In this document: positions 1 through 9,489 of the stretch, in pieces
Numbering within the stretch: position 1 is the first letter of the stretch
Layout: each line of letters starts with the position of its first letter
From: Paenibacillus foliorum
GTDB lineage: Bacteria; Bacillota; Bacilli; Paenibacillales; NBRC-103111
Length of the DNA stretch: 64,000 nucleotides
Direction of reading: 5' to 3'
Assembly (NCBI RefSeq): GCF_013141765.1
Contig: NZ_WHOD01000016.1
Coordinates: forward strand, 37,191-101,190
The notes under the pieces: model-generated
Databases searched by the model: none
What the model was told of the DNA's origin: nothing
Seen by the model: only the letters and a program-made list of their open reading frames with translations
Program-made: the position numbers and the translations under genes

Positions 1-3
1 CCG

Positions 4-894
4 GTGGAAGCGATGATCGGACAAATGATGTCCAAATCGGCTTTTATGGAGCCTGAAGCGGTTGTAACGCTGCGCAAATCGTTAAATGAATCGTTCGGGC
101 TGGAAGGGACTTTATGGGAGCAATATGTAGGATTTTTTAAGAGGGTCATTTTCACACAAGATTTTGGTCCATCGCTTGCAATGTACCCTACACCGGTTAA
201 CCAACTGATCGCGAGCTCTTTGCCTTGGACACTTGGGCTATTGCTTACTTCAACCGTGATTGCCTGGCTGATCGGCAACGTGGTCGGTCTTTTGGCAGGA
301 TTTCGAAAAGAAAAAGTATATTCAAAAATGCTGGAAGGGGTATCGATGGTTCTATACCCGATTCCTTATTACATCCTGGCTTTGGTGTTGATTATGCTGT
401 TTGCTTATATATTCCCTATATTTCCTCTATCCACGACGGTTAAGGGGGAAGGATTTACATGGGAGCATATTCGAAGCTTAATTTACAACTCGCTGTTGCC
501 GGCATTTTCTATGATTTTAATCGGAACGGGCTGGTGGGTCATTAGCATGAAAACGCTGTCAGCAGGCATTGCTGAAGAGGATTACGTTCATTTTGCCCGT
601 TTGAAAGGGTTGAAGGAAAGAAAAATTATGACCAACTATGTGCTGCCTAATGCGGCATTACCTCAGCTCACCATGCTGGCCTTACAAATTGGTACTATTT
701 TCAACGGTGCCTTGATTACGGAAATTTTATTCGGATATCCCGGTATAGGGATGCTGCTCTACGGGGGCATTTTGCAGGCGGATTACAATTTGATCATGGG
801 GACCATTACCGTTTCCATCCTTTCGGTAGCAGCGGCGACATTTTTTATAGATTTATTGTATCCGTTTATAGACCCCCGAGTGCGTTACAAGTAG
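4..894 (+). CDS. Opp/Dpp-type ABC transporter permease (OppB-like), 5' end cut by window
   Basis: Inner permease subunit of a peptide- or oligosaccharide-type ABC importer. The visible 296 residues hold about five membrane segments (near 72-98, 118-140, 160-180, 220-245 and 262-288), an EAA-type loop at about 187-220 that docks the ATPases (GIAEEDYVHFARLKG, then LPNA), and the family ending FIDPRVRY. OppB proteins usually start with one more membrane helix and run slightly over 300 residues. The GTG at position 4 is therefore only the first in-frame start in the window and the gene very probably begins upstream. It is followed at 22 bp by the second permease and then by two ATPases. The two GH172 genes behind them suggest that glycan oligosaccharides rather than peptides are the cargo; that is inference. 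Confidence 0.88.
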   Translation: MEAMIGQMMSKSAFMEPEAVVTLRKSLNESFGLEGTLWEQYVGFFKRVIFTQDFGPSLAMYPTPVNQLIASSLPWTLGLLLTSTVIAWLIGNVVGLLAGFRKEKVYSKMLEGVSMVLYPIPYYILALVLIMLFAYIFPIFPLSTTVKGEGFTWEHIRSLIYNSLLPAFSMILIGTGWWVISMKTLSAGIAEEDYVHFARLKGLKERKIMTNYVLPNAALPQLTMLALQIGTIFNGALITEILFGYPGIGMLLYGGILQADYNLIMGTITVSILSVAAATFFIDLLYPFIDPRVRYK

Positions 895-916
895 GAAGGA
901 AAGAGGGAGGATCGGC

Positions 917-1759
917 ATGGCGTATTGGAACACGCGGCTAAAGCTGGGAGTACTCATTTTGGGCATATTCCTGATCCTGGGGTTTATTGTCCCGCTTTTT
1001 GATTCTGGCAACCCTGTAGAATGGGGGAAATATCCTAAAAACTTGAAGCCGGGTGCAGCGCATTGGCTTGGCACAACGAGCCTTGGGCAGGATACGTTTT
1101 GGCTAATAGCAAAATCGATTCAAAATTCATTTATTATCGGGATTATCGTCGCCTTTTTCGCAACGCTGATCGGTGTGTTGGTTGGGCTTTGGGCAGGATT
1201 GAAAGGCGGGTTTCTCGATAGAATCATTACCTTGATGACGGATTCCTTTATCGTTATTCCCTCCTTGCCGATTTTGATTTTACTCGGCAGCTTATCCAAA
1301 GGCAAAGCGTCTTTAATGTACATTGCGCTCGTGCTCATTATATTTAACTGGCCCTGGCCGGCTAGGCAAATCCGCGCGATGGCTTTATCACTGAGAGAAC
1401 GTGAATTTATCGATACCGCGCGCTTTTCCGGGGAAGGCACGTTTAAAATTATAACGAAAGAAATATTCCCCTTTGTAGCTGGTTGGTCTCTTGCCAACTT
1501 TATTAATACCGTACTGGTTGCCATTACTGCGGAGTCGGGACTAGCAATCATAGGGATGTCGAGTAATGAGAGCGCGACCTTAGGAACAATGATTTACTGG
1601 GCAAACCAACATCAGGCCATGCTGGCCGGACACTGGTGGTGGATCGGTGCGCCAGTCGTCGCGAAAATGTTCATTTTTATCGCCCTGTTCTTGACTATGT
1701 CAGGATACCAAGAGTACTCCGCGTTAAGGAGGGGGAAGAAGCTTGCTGCAGCTAACTAA
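917..1759 (+). CDS. Opp/Dpp-type ABC transporter permease (OppC-like)
   Basis: Second permease of the importer, 280 residues, close to the usual OppC length. An N-terminal helix (about 9-28) is followed by the family segment LGTTSLGQDTF, a variant of the usual LGTDxxGRD, then about five helices and the EAA loop LREREFIDTARFSGEG. The ATG at 917 follows a GGGAGG ribosome binding site. The 3' end overlaps the next gene by 17 bp, so translation is probably coupled. A heterodimer with the upstream OppB-like protein is expected. No solute-binding protein gene is visible here; it would lie upstream of the window or elsewhere. Confidence 0.9.
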   Translation: MAYWNTRLKLGVLILGIFLILGFIVPLFDSGNPVEWGKYPKNLKPGAAHWLGTTSLGQDTFWLIAKSIQNSFIIGIIVAFFATLIGVLVGLWAGLKGGFLDRIITLMTDSFIVIPSLPILILLGSLSKGKASLMYIALVLIIFNWPWPARQIRAMALSLREREFIDTARFSGEGTFKIITKEIFPFVAGWSLANFINTVLVAITAESGLAIIGMSSNESATLGTMIYWANQHQAMLAGHWWWIGAPVVAKMFIFIALFLTMSGYQEYSALRRGKKLAAAN

Positions 1760-2699
1760 TGTAAGCGCACAGTACAAGACGTTGACGGGAACCGTGAAAG
1801 CGGTGGAACGCGTTGATTTTACCGTTGAAAAGAACGAAATTTTCGGGATAGCCGGGGAGTCGGGCTGCGGAAAGTCCACCTTACTGAAGGTCATGTACGA
1901 TCTGATCAGCTATCCGCTCGAAATTTCTGGAGGCTCCGTGCAGATTCAAACCAAAGATAAAAACGGCTCTCCGGTAACTTTGCCCAATGGGAAAATCCAC
2001 CAGAGCTGGTGGAAAGTAATTTCTTACGTCCCGCAGGGCGCCATGCATGTAATGAATCCGGTGACAAGAATCAGAAACCAATTTTTTGACGCCATCAGCA
2101 AATATCATGATAAAACAGACAAGAAAGCATTGGAACAGGAAATTATCCGGTATTTAAAAGAACTGGAGTTGCCCCCTGAAGTGCTGAAGGCTTATCCGCA
2201 CCAGCTGAGCGGAGGCATGAGACAGCGGGTCCTCATAGCGCTCGCCACGTTCCTGAATCCGGAAATTGTATTGGCGGACGAACCGACAACCGCTCTGGAT
2301 GTTGTTGTGCAAAGAGGCATATTGACGATGCTGTCCAAGGTGCAGAAAAAGATGAAAAACTCGATGGTCATCGTGTCGCATGATATGGGAGTTCATTATC
2401 AAATTACGAACCGGTTGGGCATCATGTATGCGGGACAGATGATCGAAATCGGCCCGACCGAGCAATTATTCAGCAACCCGAAGCATCCTTACACTAAGAT
2501 GCTCATTAATGCCCTGCCTAAGGTAGGGGATAACAGCCAAAAGGAGGGAATTCCGGGCACGCCGCCCAGTTTGAGGAATCCTCCCGCCGGCTGCCGGTTT
2601 GCCGCAAGATGTCCGCTTGTTGAAGAACGTTGCCGGACGTATGAACCGGTTCCCATATCTGTGGGCCCCAGACATGTTGCCAGCTGCCATTTGCTCTAG
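1743..2699 (+). CDS. Opp/Dpp-type ABC transporter ATPase (OppD-like)
   Basis: Nucleotide-binding subunit of the importer, 318 residues. Walker A is GESGCGKST (about 38-46), the ABC signature is LSGGMRQR, Walker B runs into LADEPTTALD, and the switch histidine is in VSHD. The C-terminal oligopeptide-transporter extension carries the cysteine motif FAARCPLVEERC typical of OppD/DppD. The start is a TTG at 1743, preceded by AAGGAGGGGG with normal spacing and lying inside the end of the permease gene. A later ATG would remove the first beta strand, so TTG is preferred. It pairs with the following ATPase as a heterodimer. Confidence 0.92.
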   Translation: MLQLTNVSAQYKTLTGTVKAVERVDFTVEKNEIFGIAGESGCGKSTLLKVMYDLISYPLEISGGSVQIQTKDKNGSPVTLPNGKIHQSWWKVISYVPQGAMHVMNPVTRIRNQFFDAISKYHDKTDKKALEQEIIRYLKELELPPEVLKAYPHQLSGGMRQRVLIALATFLNPEIVLADEPTTALDVVVQRGILTMLSKVQKKMKNSMVIVSHDMGVHYQITNRLGIMYAGQMIEIGPTEQLFSNPKHPYTKMLINALPKVGDNSQKEGIPGTPPSLRNPPAGCRFAARCPLVEERCRTYEPVPISVGPRHVASCHLL

Positions 2700-2725
2700 T
2701 AAGCCAACCGGAAAGGAAGTAAAGT

Positions 2726-3763
2726 ATGGCGCATCCTATACTCGAAATTAATAACGTTTCGCGGAATTTTAAAATAGGCGGTATGCTGCTTGGAACCAAA
2801 ATTAAAGCGATCGATGATGTCAGTCTTACCTTGCCGGGTGATAAGCCTCAGATCATGAGCATCGTGGGGGAGTCCGGCTGTGGCAAAACGACGTTGGCGA
2901 AAATGATCCTGCGCTTGCTGGAACCATCGTCGGGCGACATTATGATTGATGGCATTCCATTATCTTATTACAGTAAGCGGAAAAACAGGAAAGAGTTTTT
3001 TAAAAAAGTACAACCGATCTTTCAAAATCCATTCACTTCTTTCAGCATGAGGAAGACGGTAGACACCTATTTGTTGGAAACGGCGTTAAACCTGGATGTG
3101 GCCCAAACGAGAAAGGAAGCAAGAGCTGTAGTGGCCGATGTCTTGAAGTCGGTCGGTCTTGAGATCGATCAAGTGCTGGGCAAATACCCCAATCAGTTCT
3201 CCGGCGGTGAATTACAGCGGATATCCATTGCGCGTGCCCTTATCTCAAGACCTCGATTAATAGTAGCAGATGAACCGGTAGCTATGATCGATGCATCTCT
3301 TAGAATGAACATAGTTAATTTATTTAAAAAGCTAAAGGATGAATATAATGTTAATTTTATTTATATTACTCATGATCTGTCTACCGCTTACTATGTAAGC
3401 GACTACATTGCGACTATGTATCGAGGCAATTTAATTGAGTTTGGAATCGCCAAAAATATATTGACCCAGCCTGCACATCCATATACAGAGCTGCTGCTGG
3501 ACTCGATTCCTAAAGTGGGAGAAAAGTGGGAACAGGAAATGTCTCTTCCCGACTTGGAAACGAAGGAGTATGGCTTAAAGGGGTGCAAATTTGCAGCACG
3601 TTGCCCTTATGTTAAAGAAGTATGCCGTAGCGCCATTCCTGAGATGGTCCCAATCCATCAAGATCACTCGGTTCTATGTTTGAAACACAATAATTATAAA
3701 ACGGGCATTCCTAATTCACTCGACAGGAGCGGCTTTGATTCGAATAATCAATTAAGTGTTTAG
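2726..3763 (+). CDS. Opp/Dpp-type ABC transporter ATPase (OppF-like)
   Basis: Second ATPase of the importer, 345 residues. It has Walker A GESGCGKTT, signature FSGGELQR, Walker B and D-loop VADEPVAMID (family usually EPVSALD), the switch sequence ITHD, and the C-terminal cysteine motif FAARCPYVKEVC. The ATG at 2726 follows AAGGAAG. The last 25 or so residues, after the HSVLCL motif, extend past the usual family end and look low in conservation. Spacing to the OppD-like gene is 26 bp and to the first GH172 gene 20 bp, so a single transcript is likely. Confidence 0.91.
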   Translation: MAHPILEINNVSRNFKIGGMLLGTKIKAIDDVSLTLPGDKPQIMSIVGESGCGKTTLAKMILRLLEPSSGDIMIDGIPLSYYSKRKNRKEFFKKVQPIFQNPFTSFSMRKTVDTYLLETALNLDVAQTRKEARAVVADVLKSVGLEIDQVLGKYPNQFSGGELQRISIARALISRPRLIVADEPVAMIDASLRMNIVNLFKKLKDEYNVNFIYITHDLSTAYYVSDYIATMYRGNLIEFGIAKNILTQPAHPYTELLLDSIPKVGEKWEQEMSLPDLETKEYGLKGCKFAARCPYVKEVCRSAIPEMVPIHQDHSVLCLKHNNYKTGIPNSLDRSGFDSNNQLSV

Positions 3764-3783
3764 AAGATTTTACAAAAGAAGGG

Positions 3784-4872
3784 ATGAAGAATATGTCAGG
3801 ATTTGACGGGTTAGGAATGGGTCTAGGAAACTTATCAAGATTATCCAAAGCGAAAACACGTTCCATCAGTGCTGAAAACTTTACTGGAGAAAAAGGAAAA
3901 GGCGGAATGGCCACAGAAGGAACAGGCGCCACATGCGCAGTCGATTTGGGGCAGGGGTGGAAAATTTCCCCATCCGTAGTCATCTCAGGGAAATCCGTCT
4001 TTACAATGGCGGAAATTACAGGGCCTGGAGTAATCCAACATATATGGTTGACCTGCAACCCGAAGGTTTGGCGGCACTTTATTTTCAATATTTATTGGGA
4101 TAATGAGGTCGAGCCTTCGGTAAGAGTACCGGTCGGGGACTTTTTCTGTAATGGTTGGTGCGAACGAAGCAACGTCAATTCGATGCCGATAGCGGTCAAT
4201 CCGGCTGGAGGCTTTAACAGCTACTGGGAGATGCCTTTCCGTAAATCCGCCAAAATTACGATGGAAAATATATCGGATGAGGATGCCGTACTTTATTATC
4301 AAATTGATTATGCTTTAACTGATGTCATGGAGGATGTGGCCTATTTCCATGCGCAGTACCGCCGCAGTAGCCCACTCGCCTACAAGGAAGTACATACCAT
4401 CTTAGAAGGTGTAAAAGGACAAGGACATTATGTGGGTACTTATTTGGCCTGGCAGGTGAACAACAACAAATGGTTCGGAGAAGGGGAAATTAAGTTTTAT
4501 ATGGATGGGGATAAAGAGTTTCCAACGATATGCGGTACAGGAACGGAAGATTATTTTGGAGGGGCATGGAACTGGGATCAGAACGGACAATATGTCACGT
4601 ATTCCTCTGCATTCTTAGGTATGCACCAAGTCATTAAACCGGATGGCTTATATCAGGCGAATCAAAGGTTTGGGATGTACCGTTGGCATATCATGGATCC
4701 GATTCGCTTCGAAGATGATTTGCGCGTAACAATTCAAGCATTGGGCTGGCGCTCAGGGAGAAGATATCTTCCGTTAAAAGACGATATCGCTTCTGTTGCG
4801 TATTGGTATCAGTCGGAGCCGCATCAATCCCATCCGGAATTGCCATGCAAGGATGATTTGGAAGTTATTTAA
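3784..4872 (+). CDS. GH172 (DUF2961) glycoside hydrolase, copy 1
   Basis: Member of family DUF2961, now glycoside hydrolase family 172, whose characterised members act on alpha-fructofuranosides, difructose dianhydrides and some arabinofuranosides. The 362 residues show the hallmark GVIQHIW near the first jelly roll, WDNEVEPSVRVPVGDFF, and the active-site stretch CGTGTEDYFGGAW whose acidic residue is conserved in the family. No signal peptide is visible, so it probably acts in the cytoplasm on imported oligosaccharide. Start: ATG 3784, with a second ATG three codons later that suits the weak AGAAGGG equally well. It sits directly behind the ABC importer and before a paralogue. Confidence 0.88.
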   Translation: MKNMSGFDGLGMGLGNLSRLSKAKTRSISAENFTGEKGKGGMATEGTGATCAVDLGQGWKISPSVVISGKSVFTMAEITGPGVIQHIWLTCNPKVWRHFIFNIYWDNEVEPSVRVPVGDFFCNGWCERSNVNSMPIAVNPAGGFNSYWEMPFRKSAKITMENISDEDAVLYYQIDYALTDVMEDVAYFHAQYRRSSPLAYKEVHTILEGVKGQGHYVGTYLAWQVNNNKWFGEGEIKFYMDGDKEFPTICGTGTEDYFGGAWNWDQNGQYVTYSSAFLGMHQVIKPDGLYQANQRFGMYRWHIMDPIRFEDDLRVTIQALGWRSGRRYLPLKDDIASVAYWYQSEPHQSHPELPCKDDLEVI

Positions 4873-4923
4873 GTAACCGCTAACTGATTAAAAACCGATC
4901 TTAACCATAAAGGAGACTAAAAA

Positions 4924-6042
4924 ATGAACTCACTCCATACCATCTTTCAGATCAAAGAAAACCTGAAAACAAAGCGGATTTCCAGCTATGATAAAACCGG
5001 CAAAAATCGTGACTGCATTCGCATCCAAGGAGGGGAAACTTCAGAAATCGCCGTCATAGAAGGCGCGGGAATCATTAGGCATATTTGGATAACGCTTAAA
5101 ACAGCGGACCCGTTCATCCGCAGAAACGCCATTATTCGGATGTATTGGGACGGGGAGACGCATCCAAGCGTAGAAGCTCCTCTTGGGGATTTCTTTGGCC
5201 AAGGATGGGGTGAGGAATATAATTTCATCTCTCTTCCATTGGCTGCAGCACCTATGAAGGGTAGGGCGTTAAACTCCTACTTCCCGATGCCTTTTGGCGA
5301 TGGAGCTAAAATCACAATTGAAAATCAGTCTGATTCGGAGATAGAGAGCATTTATTTCTACGTAGACTACGAAGTTCACCCTACTATTTCCAAGTCTGAC
5401 GGCCGTTTCCACGCCTGGTGGAACAGGGAACTGACGGAAGTACACCCAGAGGAGGGAGAAACAGAGTGGGGTATTGTGGCTGCGCAGGGAGAGAACAAGA
5501 CGGATGCACATAATTACCTTTTTGCCGACATTGAAGGAAAAGGACATTTTATCGGCATTAACTATTTTGTCGATAGCCCCGGCCCAATGTGGTATGGCGA
5601 AGGGGACGACATGTGGATGGTGGACGGTGAACCGTGGCCAGGATCTTTACATGGCACGGGGACCGAGGATTTCTTCAATAGTTCGTGGTGTCCCAACGAA
5701 ATTTATCTTCATCCGTATTTCGGCTACGCGCGTATTCCCAACAAATTGGGTTGGATGGGCCGCACACATTGCTATCGATTCTTTCTTGAGGATCCGATTT
5801 ATTTCGATAAATCGCTTCGCGCCAGCATCGAGCATGGCCATGATAATGCACTAACTCTTGATTTAAGTACGGTGGCATATTGGTATCAAACGGAGCCGCA
5901 TAAAATTTATCCGCCTCTGCCGGGTAGGGGGCTGCGACAGAACATGCCGGAGGTCACAGTTCGGGATGTTCATATGTGGCGCCATGAATGGAGAGAGGCG
6001 ATGGGCGGGGGCAAGACGCTTTGGGGAAATGAGCGTAAATAG
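4924..6042 (+). CDS. GH172 (DUF2961) glycoside hydrolase, copy 2
   Basis: Second GH172 paralogue, 372 residues, with a strong AAAGGAG before ATG 4924. Shared features are IRHIWITL, WDGETHPSVEAPLGDFFGQGW and the active-site stretch HGTGTEDFFNSSW. Both copies end with a VAYWYQ(S/T)EPH motif, which marks the second jelly roll. The two proteins are clearly homologous but diverged, so they probably differ in substrate or work as a mixed oligomer; family members form trimers. It is the last gene of the importer operon. Cytoplasmic location is inferred from the absence of a signal peptide. Confidence 0.88.
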   Translation: MNSLHTIFQIKENLKTKRISSYDKTGKNRDCIRIQGGETSEIAVIEGAGIIRHIWITLKTADPFIRRNAIIRMYWDGETHPSVEAPLGDFFGQGWGEEYNFISLPLAAAPMKGRALNSYFPMPFGDGAKITIENQSDSEIESIYFYVDYEVHPTISKSDGRFHAWWNRELTEVHPEEGETEWGIVAAQGENKTDAHNYLFADIEGKGHFIGINYFVDSPGPMWYGEGDDMWMVDGEPWPGSLHGTGTEDFFNSSWCPNEIYLHPYFGYARIPNKLGWMGRTHCYRFFLEDPIYFDKSLRASIEHGHDNALTLDLSTVAYWYQTEPHKIYPPLPGRGLRQNMPEVTVRDVHMWRHEWREAMGGGKTLWGNERK

Positions 6043-6696
6043 TAATAGAAAACAAACAAGCTTTCAATGTTATTCCACCAAAATTCATTTTTGGATCCCT
6101 AGGAACGAATATACCAACACAGCTGAAACATCTTGTTTATGTCTTTTAATCGTAACACTTAGAGTTCAGGGTATAAATAAGCTAATAAAAAATTCACAGC
6201 ATGTCCCATTTCAAATAGATACGCGCTTCTTCTCTCGATATTTGATAGAGGAGCGAGGAAAAGAGCCATTCAAAAACTGAGACGATTAAAGCAGATATCG
6301 AAAATATTCTTATGAAGCGGGATACGCTTAGTATTAGCGTTTCTTAGCATTAAAAGCAGGGTGAAAGAACCTTTTTACCTATGTTCAAATAACATAATCT
6401 TCAAACACAATAGACCCCTTAGCTGATGCTAAGAGGTCTATTTTATTGGAGTGGCAGCTTCCTTCTTTCATTATCTGTGGTGCTGCGCTTGCGCTATGTG
6501 GCGCATGCTAAACAACCCTCAATTATATAAATGGATGGTTGTTTATGTAGAGGTGTAATAGGCAAAACGAGAATAGTTTCCTTTCGTCTAAGCAGGGGAA
6601 ATATCCAATGAAGCATCGCTTGTTAATTCGAGATCCTTGACTCGACCAGCCTCAAATGTTTTTACATGTAGGGAGTGAAACAGTATAGCAATCACG
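6043..6696. other. Intergenic, no gene found
   Basis: I see no convincing coding sequence between the second GH172 gene and the IS110 remnant. Open stretches are short and lack ribosome binding sites. The only structured element is the terminator-like hairpin at 6409-6445. Confidence 0.5.
6409..6445 (+). terminator. Terminator hairpin
   Basis: AATAGACC..CTTAGC pairs with GCTAAG.GGTCTATT across a 4-base loop, followed by TTTTATT. The sequence is nearly symmetric, so it could work in both directions. It lies about 370 bp after the GH172 operon. Confidence 0.55.
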
Positions 6697-7298
6697 TCAA
6701 GCCCCAAGGGGGTATTTTAAAAAAAAGTTTAATTGCTCACCGGCAGTTAACATGCCTTTTGGGGTAGCAAACTCCTTGAGAAGTAGCAAAGAAACCTTAG
6801 AATACAGATCACCGAAGATCCCTCTGTAATCCGGAAAGACTTGATCTAGCACAGCTTGGAACTGCAGTTTTACCTGCACATACATTTGAGTAAGTGAGTC
6901 GTACTGACGTGTTAGATGCCGAAGGTTCAGCAACTCAATTCCTCTTTGATTATGATCTTCAAACTCCTCCTTGTAGTACAGTTCACATAATTGATAGGCA
7001 TCCACGGCATCGGTTTTCACCTTGCGTAGAGTGACTTCTTGGCTTGGTGAGAGATGAGGGGATTTACAACTAAAAATAAAATACGTTGCTCCTCGAGGAA
7101 CTGAATGACAGCCTGATGGTAATGACCTGTTGATTTTTCGGTCTTATTCTGAACATCTACAATGATGTTTAGAAGCTGCTAAGGTCCTTCCCTATTATGC
7201 AGAAAACGAAATGTTATACCGTATGACTGGCCCTTATCTAAGAAAATCTGGCCATCACTTTTTCCCTTTGAAATATCCAGACCGATGACTGGATTCAT
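6697..7298 (-). pseudogene. IS110-family transposase remnant (truncated, stop and frameshift)
   Basis: On the minus strand ATG 7298, behind GGGAG, opens an IS110-type DEDD transposase: NPVIGLDISKGKSDGQIF with the first catalytic Asp, then NIIVDVQNKTEKSTGHYH and VVNPLISHQAKK, then KTDAVDAYQLCELYY and the RHLTRQYDSLTQMYVQ helix. There is an in-frame TAG near 7162 and a one-base frameshift near 7030, between HQAKK and LRKVKTD. The reading ends at 6697, about half the roughly 400 residues of a full transposase, so the C-terminal Ser-containing domain is missing. This copy cannot be active. Confidence 0.75.
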
Positions 7299-7323
7299 AA
7301 ACACTCTCCCTTTCTAGAGTTTA

Positions 7324-7811
7324 TTGCCGGTACCCCTAATTACAACTCATAGTTCCACAACATCACTTGTTATACGAGATCTTTTCGTCTCAACCAGCTT
7401 AAACATGGTTTCTACAAGTAGGGGGCGATCAGTTTTAGCGACGGGTTATCGAAGTCTTTTCCCCGGGTTATTTTATCCACTTTCGGACAGTTACCTGGAC
7501 GATATTAAAGCCAAGTTTGAACGCCAACTGTCCGAAAGCAATCTGGAGAAAGTTGAATTACAGATATATGAAGAGATTGAATATCTGTCGAGACCTGAGG
7601 ATGTACTGATCAAGAAATGTTTTGGTCAGAAGGAAACATTGAAGAAAAATGTCTGGCAGGAATGCCAGAAAGATGTTGCAACAGAGGGTTTACGAATGCG
7701 TATGATATAGAAAAGAAGGATTCTGATCAATAATCCTGTTGCGATGGACTGGATCCAGATCGAGCAGGACTTGCGCAGCGGTAACCAAATTGCCCGTTCG
7801 GTCGCTGCATG
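7324..7811 (+). pseudogene. Unknown ORF with one internal stop
   Basis: An open frame of 128 codons from GTG 7324 is interrupted by TAG at 7708 and continues in the same frame for 33 more codons to 7811, just before a large hairpin. The middle part (FERQLSESNLEKVELQIYEE, then FGQKETLKKNVWQECQKD) looks like real helical protein sequence. The first 45 codons do not, and no ribosome binding site precedes the start. I do not recognise the family. Most likely it is the decayed 3' part of a gene whose 5' part was replaced when the IS110 element arrived. Confidence 0.3.
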
Positions 7812-7867
7812 AAAAAGCTGCAGTCTACTCTCTGTGCGTAGACATAGAGAGTAGACTGCAGCTTTTT
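7812..7867 (+). terminator. Strong hairpin terminator, 22-bp stem
   Basis: AAAAAGCTGCAGTCTACTCT (7812 on) pairs perfectly with its complement at 7846-7867 around a 12-base loop and ends in seven T. It is long for a terminator; the poly-A on the left arm makes it bidirectional. It would also serve the minus-strand LtrA-family gene. Confidence 0.75.
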
Positions 7868-7912
7868 TTGTCGCGATTCGAGCCGTATATTTCGGTAGAG
7901 GAGAGGTTAGCT

Positions 7913-9013
7913 TTACGTCGTTGTTATTTTGGCATAGATTATAAAGAATAGGGCCAGTTCACCCACAAGGACTAGGTCAGGGACAGTCACAATCAAACTG
8001 AACGCGAATAGACTTGCTAACAGACCACTAAGTAAGAAGAAATGATACGTTTTTAATTTGTGTTGTTCATATCTGTATTGATGAAACGTAATTGTCGTAG
8101 CAATGAAATAAAGGAATGAGGAACCATAAATAAAGGTTAAGCCAAAGAAATAACTGATATCATGGAGGAATATCAGTTTTATGGAAGCAGCAATCATGCT
8201 TAGCGACATGAGAATAAAGAGATGACCATAGATAATGGCATGTCCAACGGTTTTTACTGATTTGTTCACCTTTTTCTCCATATTATCAAAATACTGCCAC
8301 CACATGGACATAATTAGAATGAAGGAAGTGACAGAGAATAATATGGAATTCCAGTCCCCTTGCTGCGGTTGTAATACCGAAAGGGTGCTGACAATCAATT
8401 CTCCAAAAAGAATGAGTGTCAGTGACGCAAAGCGCTCTAACAAATGAGCCGTGTTGGTCGGCATCTTGATTAAATACTTACGCCCAAATACAGGCATTAG
8501 AATATCCACGAAAATACCGATGTATAACACAATGTAACGAAGCCATGAATCGAAAAAGATGGAACATGCAGATAGGAGTATACCAATCCAGAATCGGGTT
8601 CCCAAATAGTGAGCTACTGACCTTCTATCTCCCGTTTCCCTCTTTCGGACGACTAGATATTGTATGGCTGTTAAAGATCTCAAACCGATATATCCGATTA
8701 GAAATGCATAATAATATGGATCAAAATTAGCTGATAAGCTAGACGTCATGATTAGGACGAACACCATTTGAACAATCATATAAATACGTTGATTTAATAT
8801 GTCTTGTCCGAAACGATTAATAAACATCGTTTGTCCTACCCAGGACCACCAAACTGGAATGAACATTAACACATATTTAAATAAATACTCGAATGGAATG
8901 TGTCCAGCCTCCACCTGAAGCAGAACATATGTGGTTGTCGCAACAGCTGCAACAAATATTAAATCGTAAAATAACTCTAACCATGTCACTTTCTTCTCTG
9001 CCATATTCAACAA
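7913..9013 (-). CDS. Low temperature requirement protein A (LtrA) family membrane protein
   Basis: Polytopic membrane protein of the LtrA family (Pfam PF06772), about 366 residues with roughly ten hydrophobic segments. The family hallmark KVTWLELFYDLIFVAAV lies at the N-terminus, followed by RSLTAIQYLVVRKR and LLERFASLTLILFGELIV. Molecular function in Bacillota is not established. Start choice: the upstream GGGAG (9021-9025) is about 7 nt from TTG 9013 and 10 nt from TTG 9010, but 16 nt from ATG 9004, so TTG 9013 is preferred. The 3' end reaches 45 bp from the large hairpin at 7812-7867. Confidence 0.85.
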   Translation of the reverse strand: MLNMAEKKVTWLELFYDLIFVAAVATTTYVLLQVEAGHIPFEYLFKYVLMFIPVWWSWVGQTMFINRFGQDILNQRIYMIVQMVFVLIMTSSLSANFDPYYYAFLIGYIGLRSLTAIQYLVVRKRETGDRRSVAHYLGTRFWIGILLSACSIFFDSWLRYIVLYIGIFVDILMPVFGRKYLIKMPTNTAHLLERFASLTLILFGELIVSTLSVLQPQQGDWNSILFSVTSFILIMSMWWQYFDNMEKKVNKSVKTVGHAIIYGHLFILMSLSMIAASIKLIFLHDISYFFGLTFIYGSSFLYFIATTITFHQYRYEQHKLKTYHFFLLSGLLASLFAFSLIVTVPDLVLVGELALFFIIYAKITTT

Positions 9014-9187
9014 AGCTTCACTCCCTACACTCACTTATAATATGATAAAGACGAAGAAATGGAAAGGGGAATCATGAGGTGAAAACCACTGGATTAATTT
9101 GTGAAAGTTTAAGGACAGGTTCTTATTTATCGCTCAAGAGTTATCGAAATACGATGAGTCGGTACAATTTCAATAGATTGAAATAAA

Positions 9188-9484
9188 GGACTTGCATTTT
9201 TTTAAAGAGGACTTAGAGGTAGGTGGTGATCCTTTTCCTGTAGTTCATTTCAAAACCGCTATTCAAGACGAAAAAAATGGTGAGACACACTGTTACAACA
9301 CCCATTCGTATCACAAGATATATTAAACTTGATGTTTACCCCTTACGCAGAAGTAGATTGGGCGCCTAATCAAAGTTATGGATATGAATGGTTTTTAAAT
9401 GAAAAATCTCGTTATATTGTTGGAGGCTATTCAATTGATTGATGAGAAGATGTTCTTGATCATGTGAAACTCATGGCTCTATAG
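9188..9484 (+). pseudogene. Decayed coding remnant of unknown family
   Basis: One frame reads EIKDLHFFKEDLEVGGDPFP then VVHFKTAIQDEKNGE and stops near 9325. The neighbouring frame picks up with LNLMFTPYAEVDWAPNQSYG then YEWFLNEKSRYIVGGYSID, and meets two stops near 9442. Both pieces look like natural protein and together suggest a frameshifted gene of about 100 codons with no remaining start or ribosome binding site. I do not recognise the family. Confidence 0.35.
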
Positions 9485-9489
9485 TCAAT

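Noticed and set aside
6043..6280. Possible third gene after the GH172 pair
   Set aside because: The frame that continues there is out of phase with the gene and lacks a start signal and protein-like composition.
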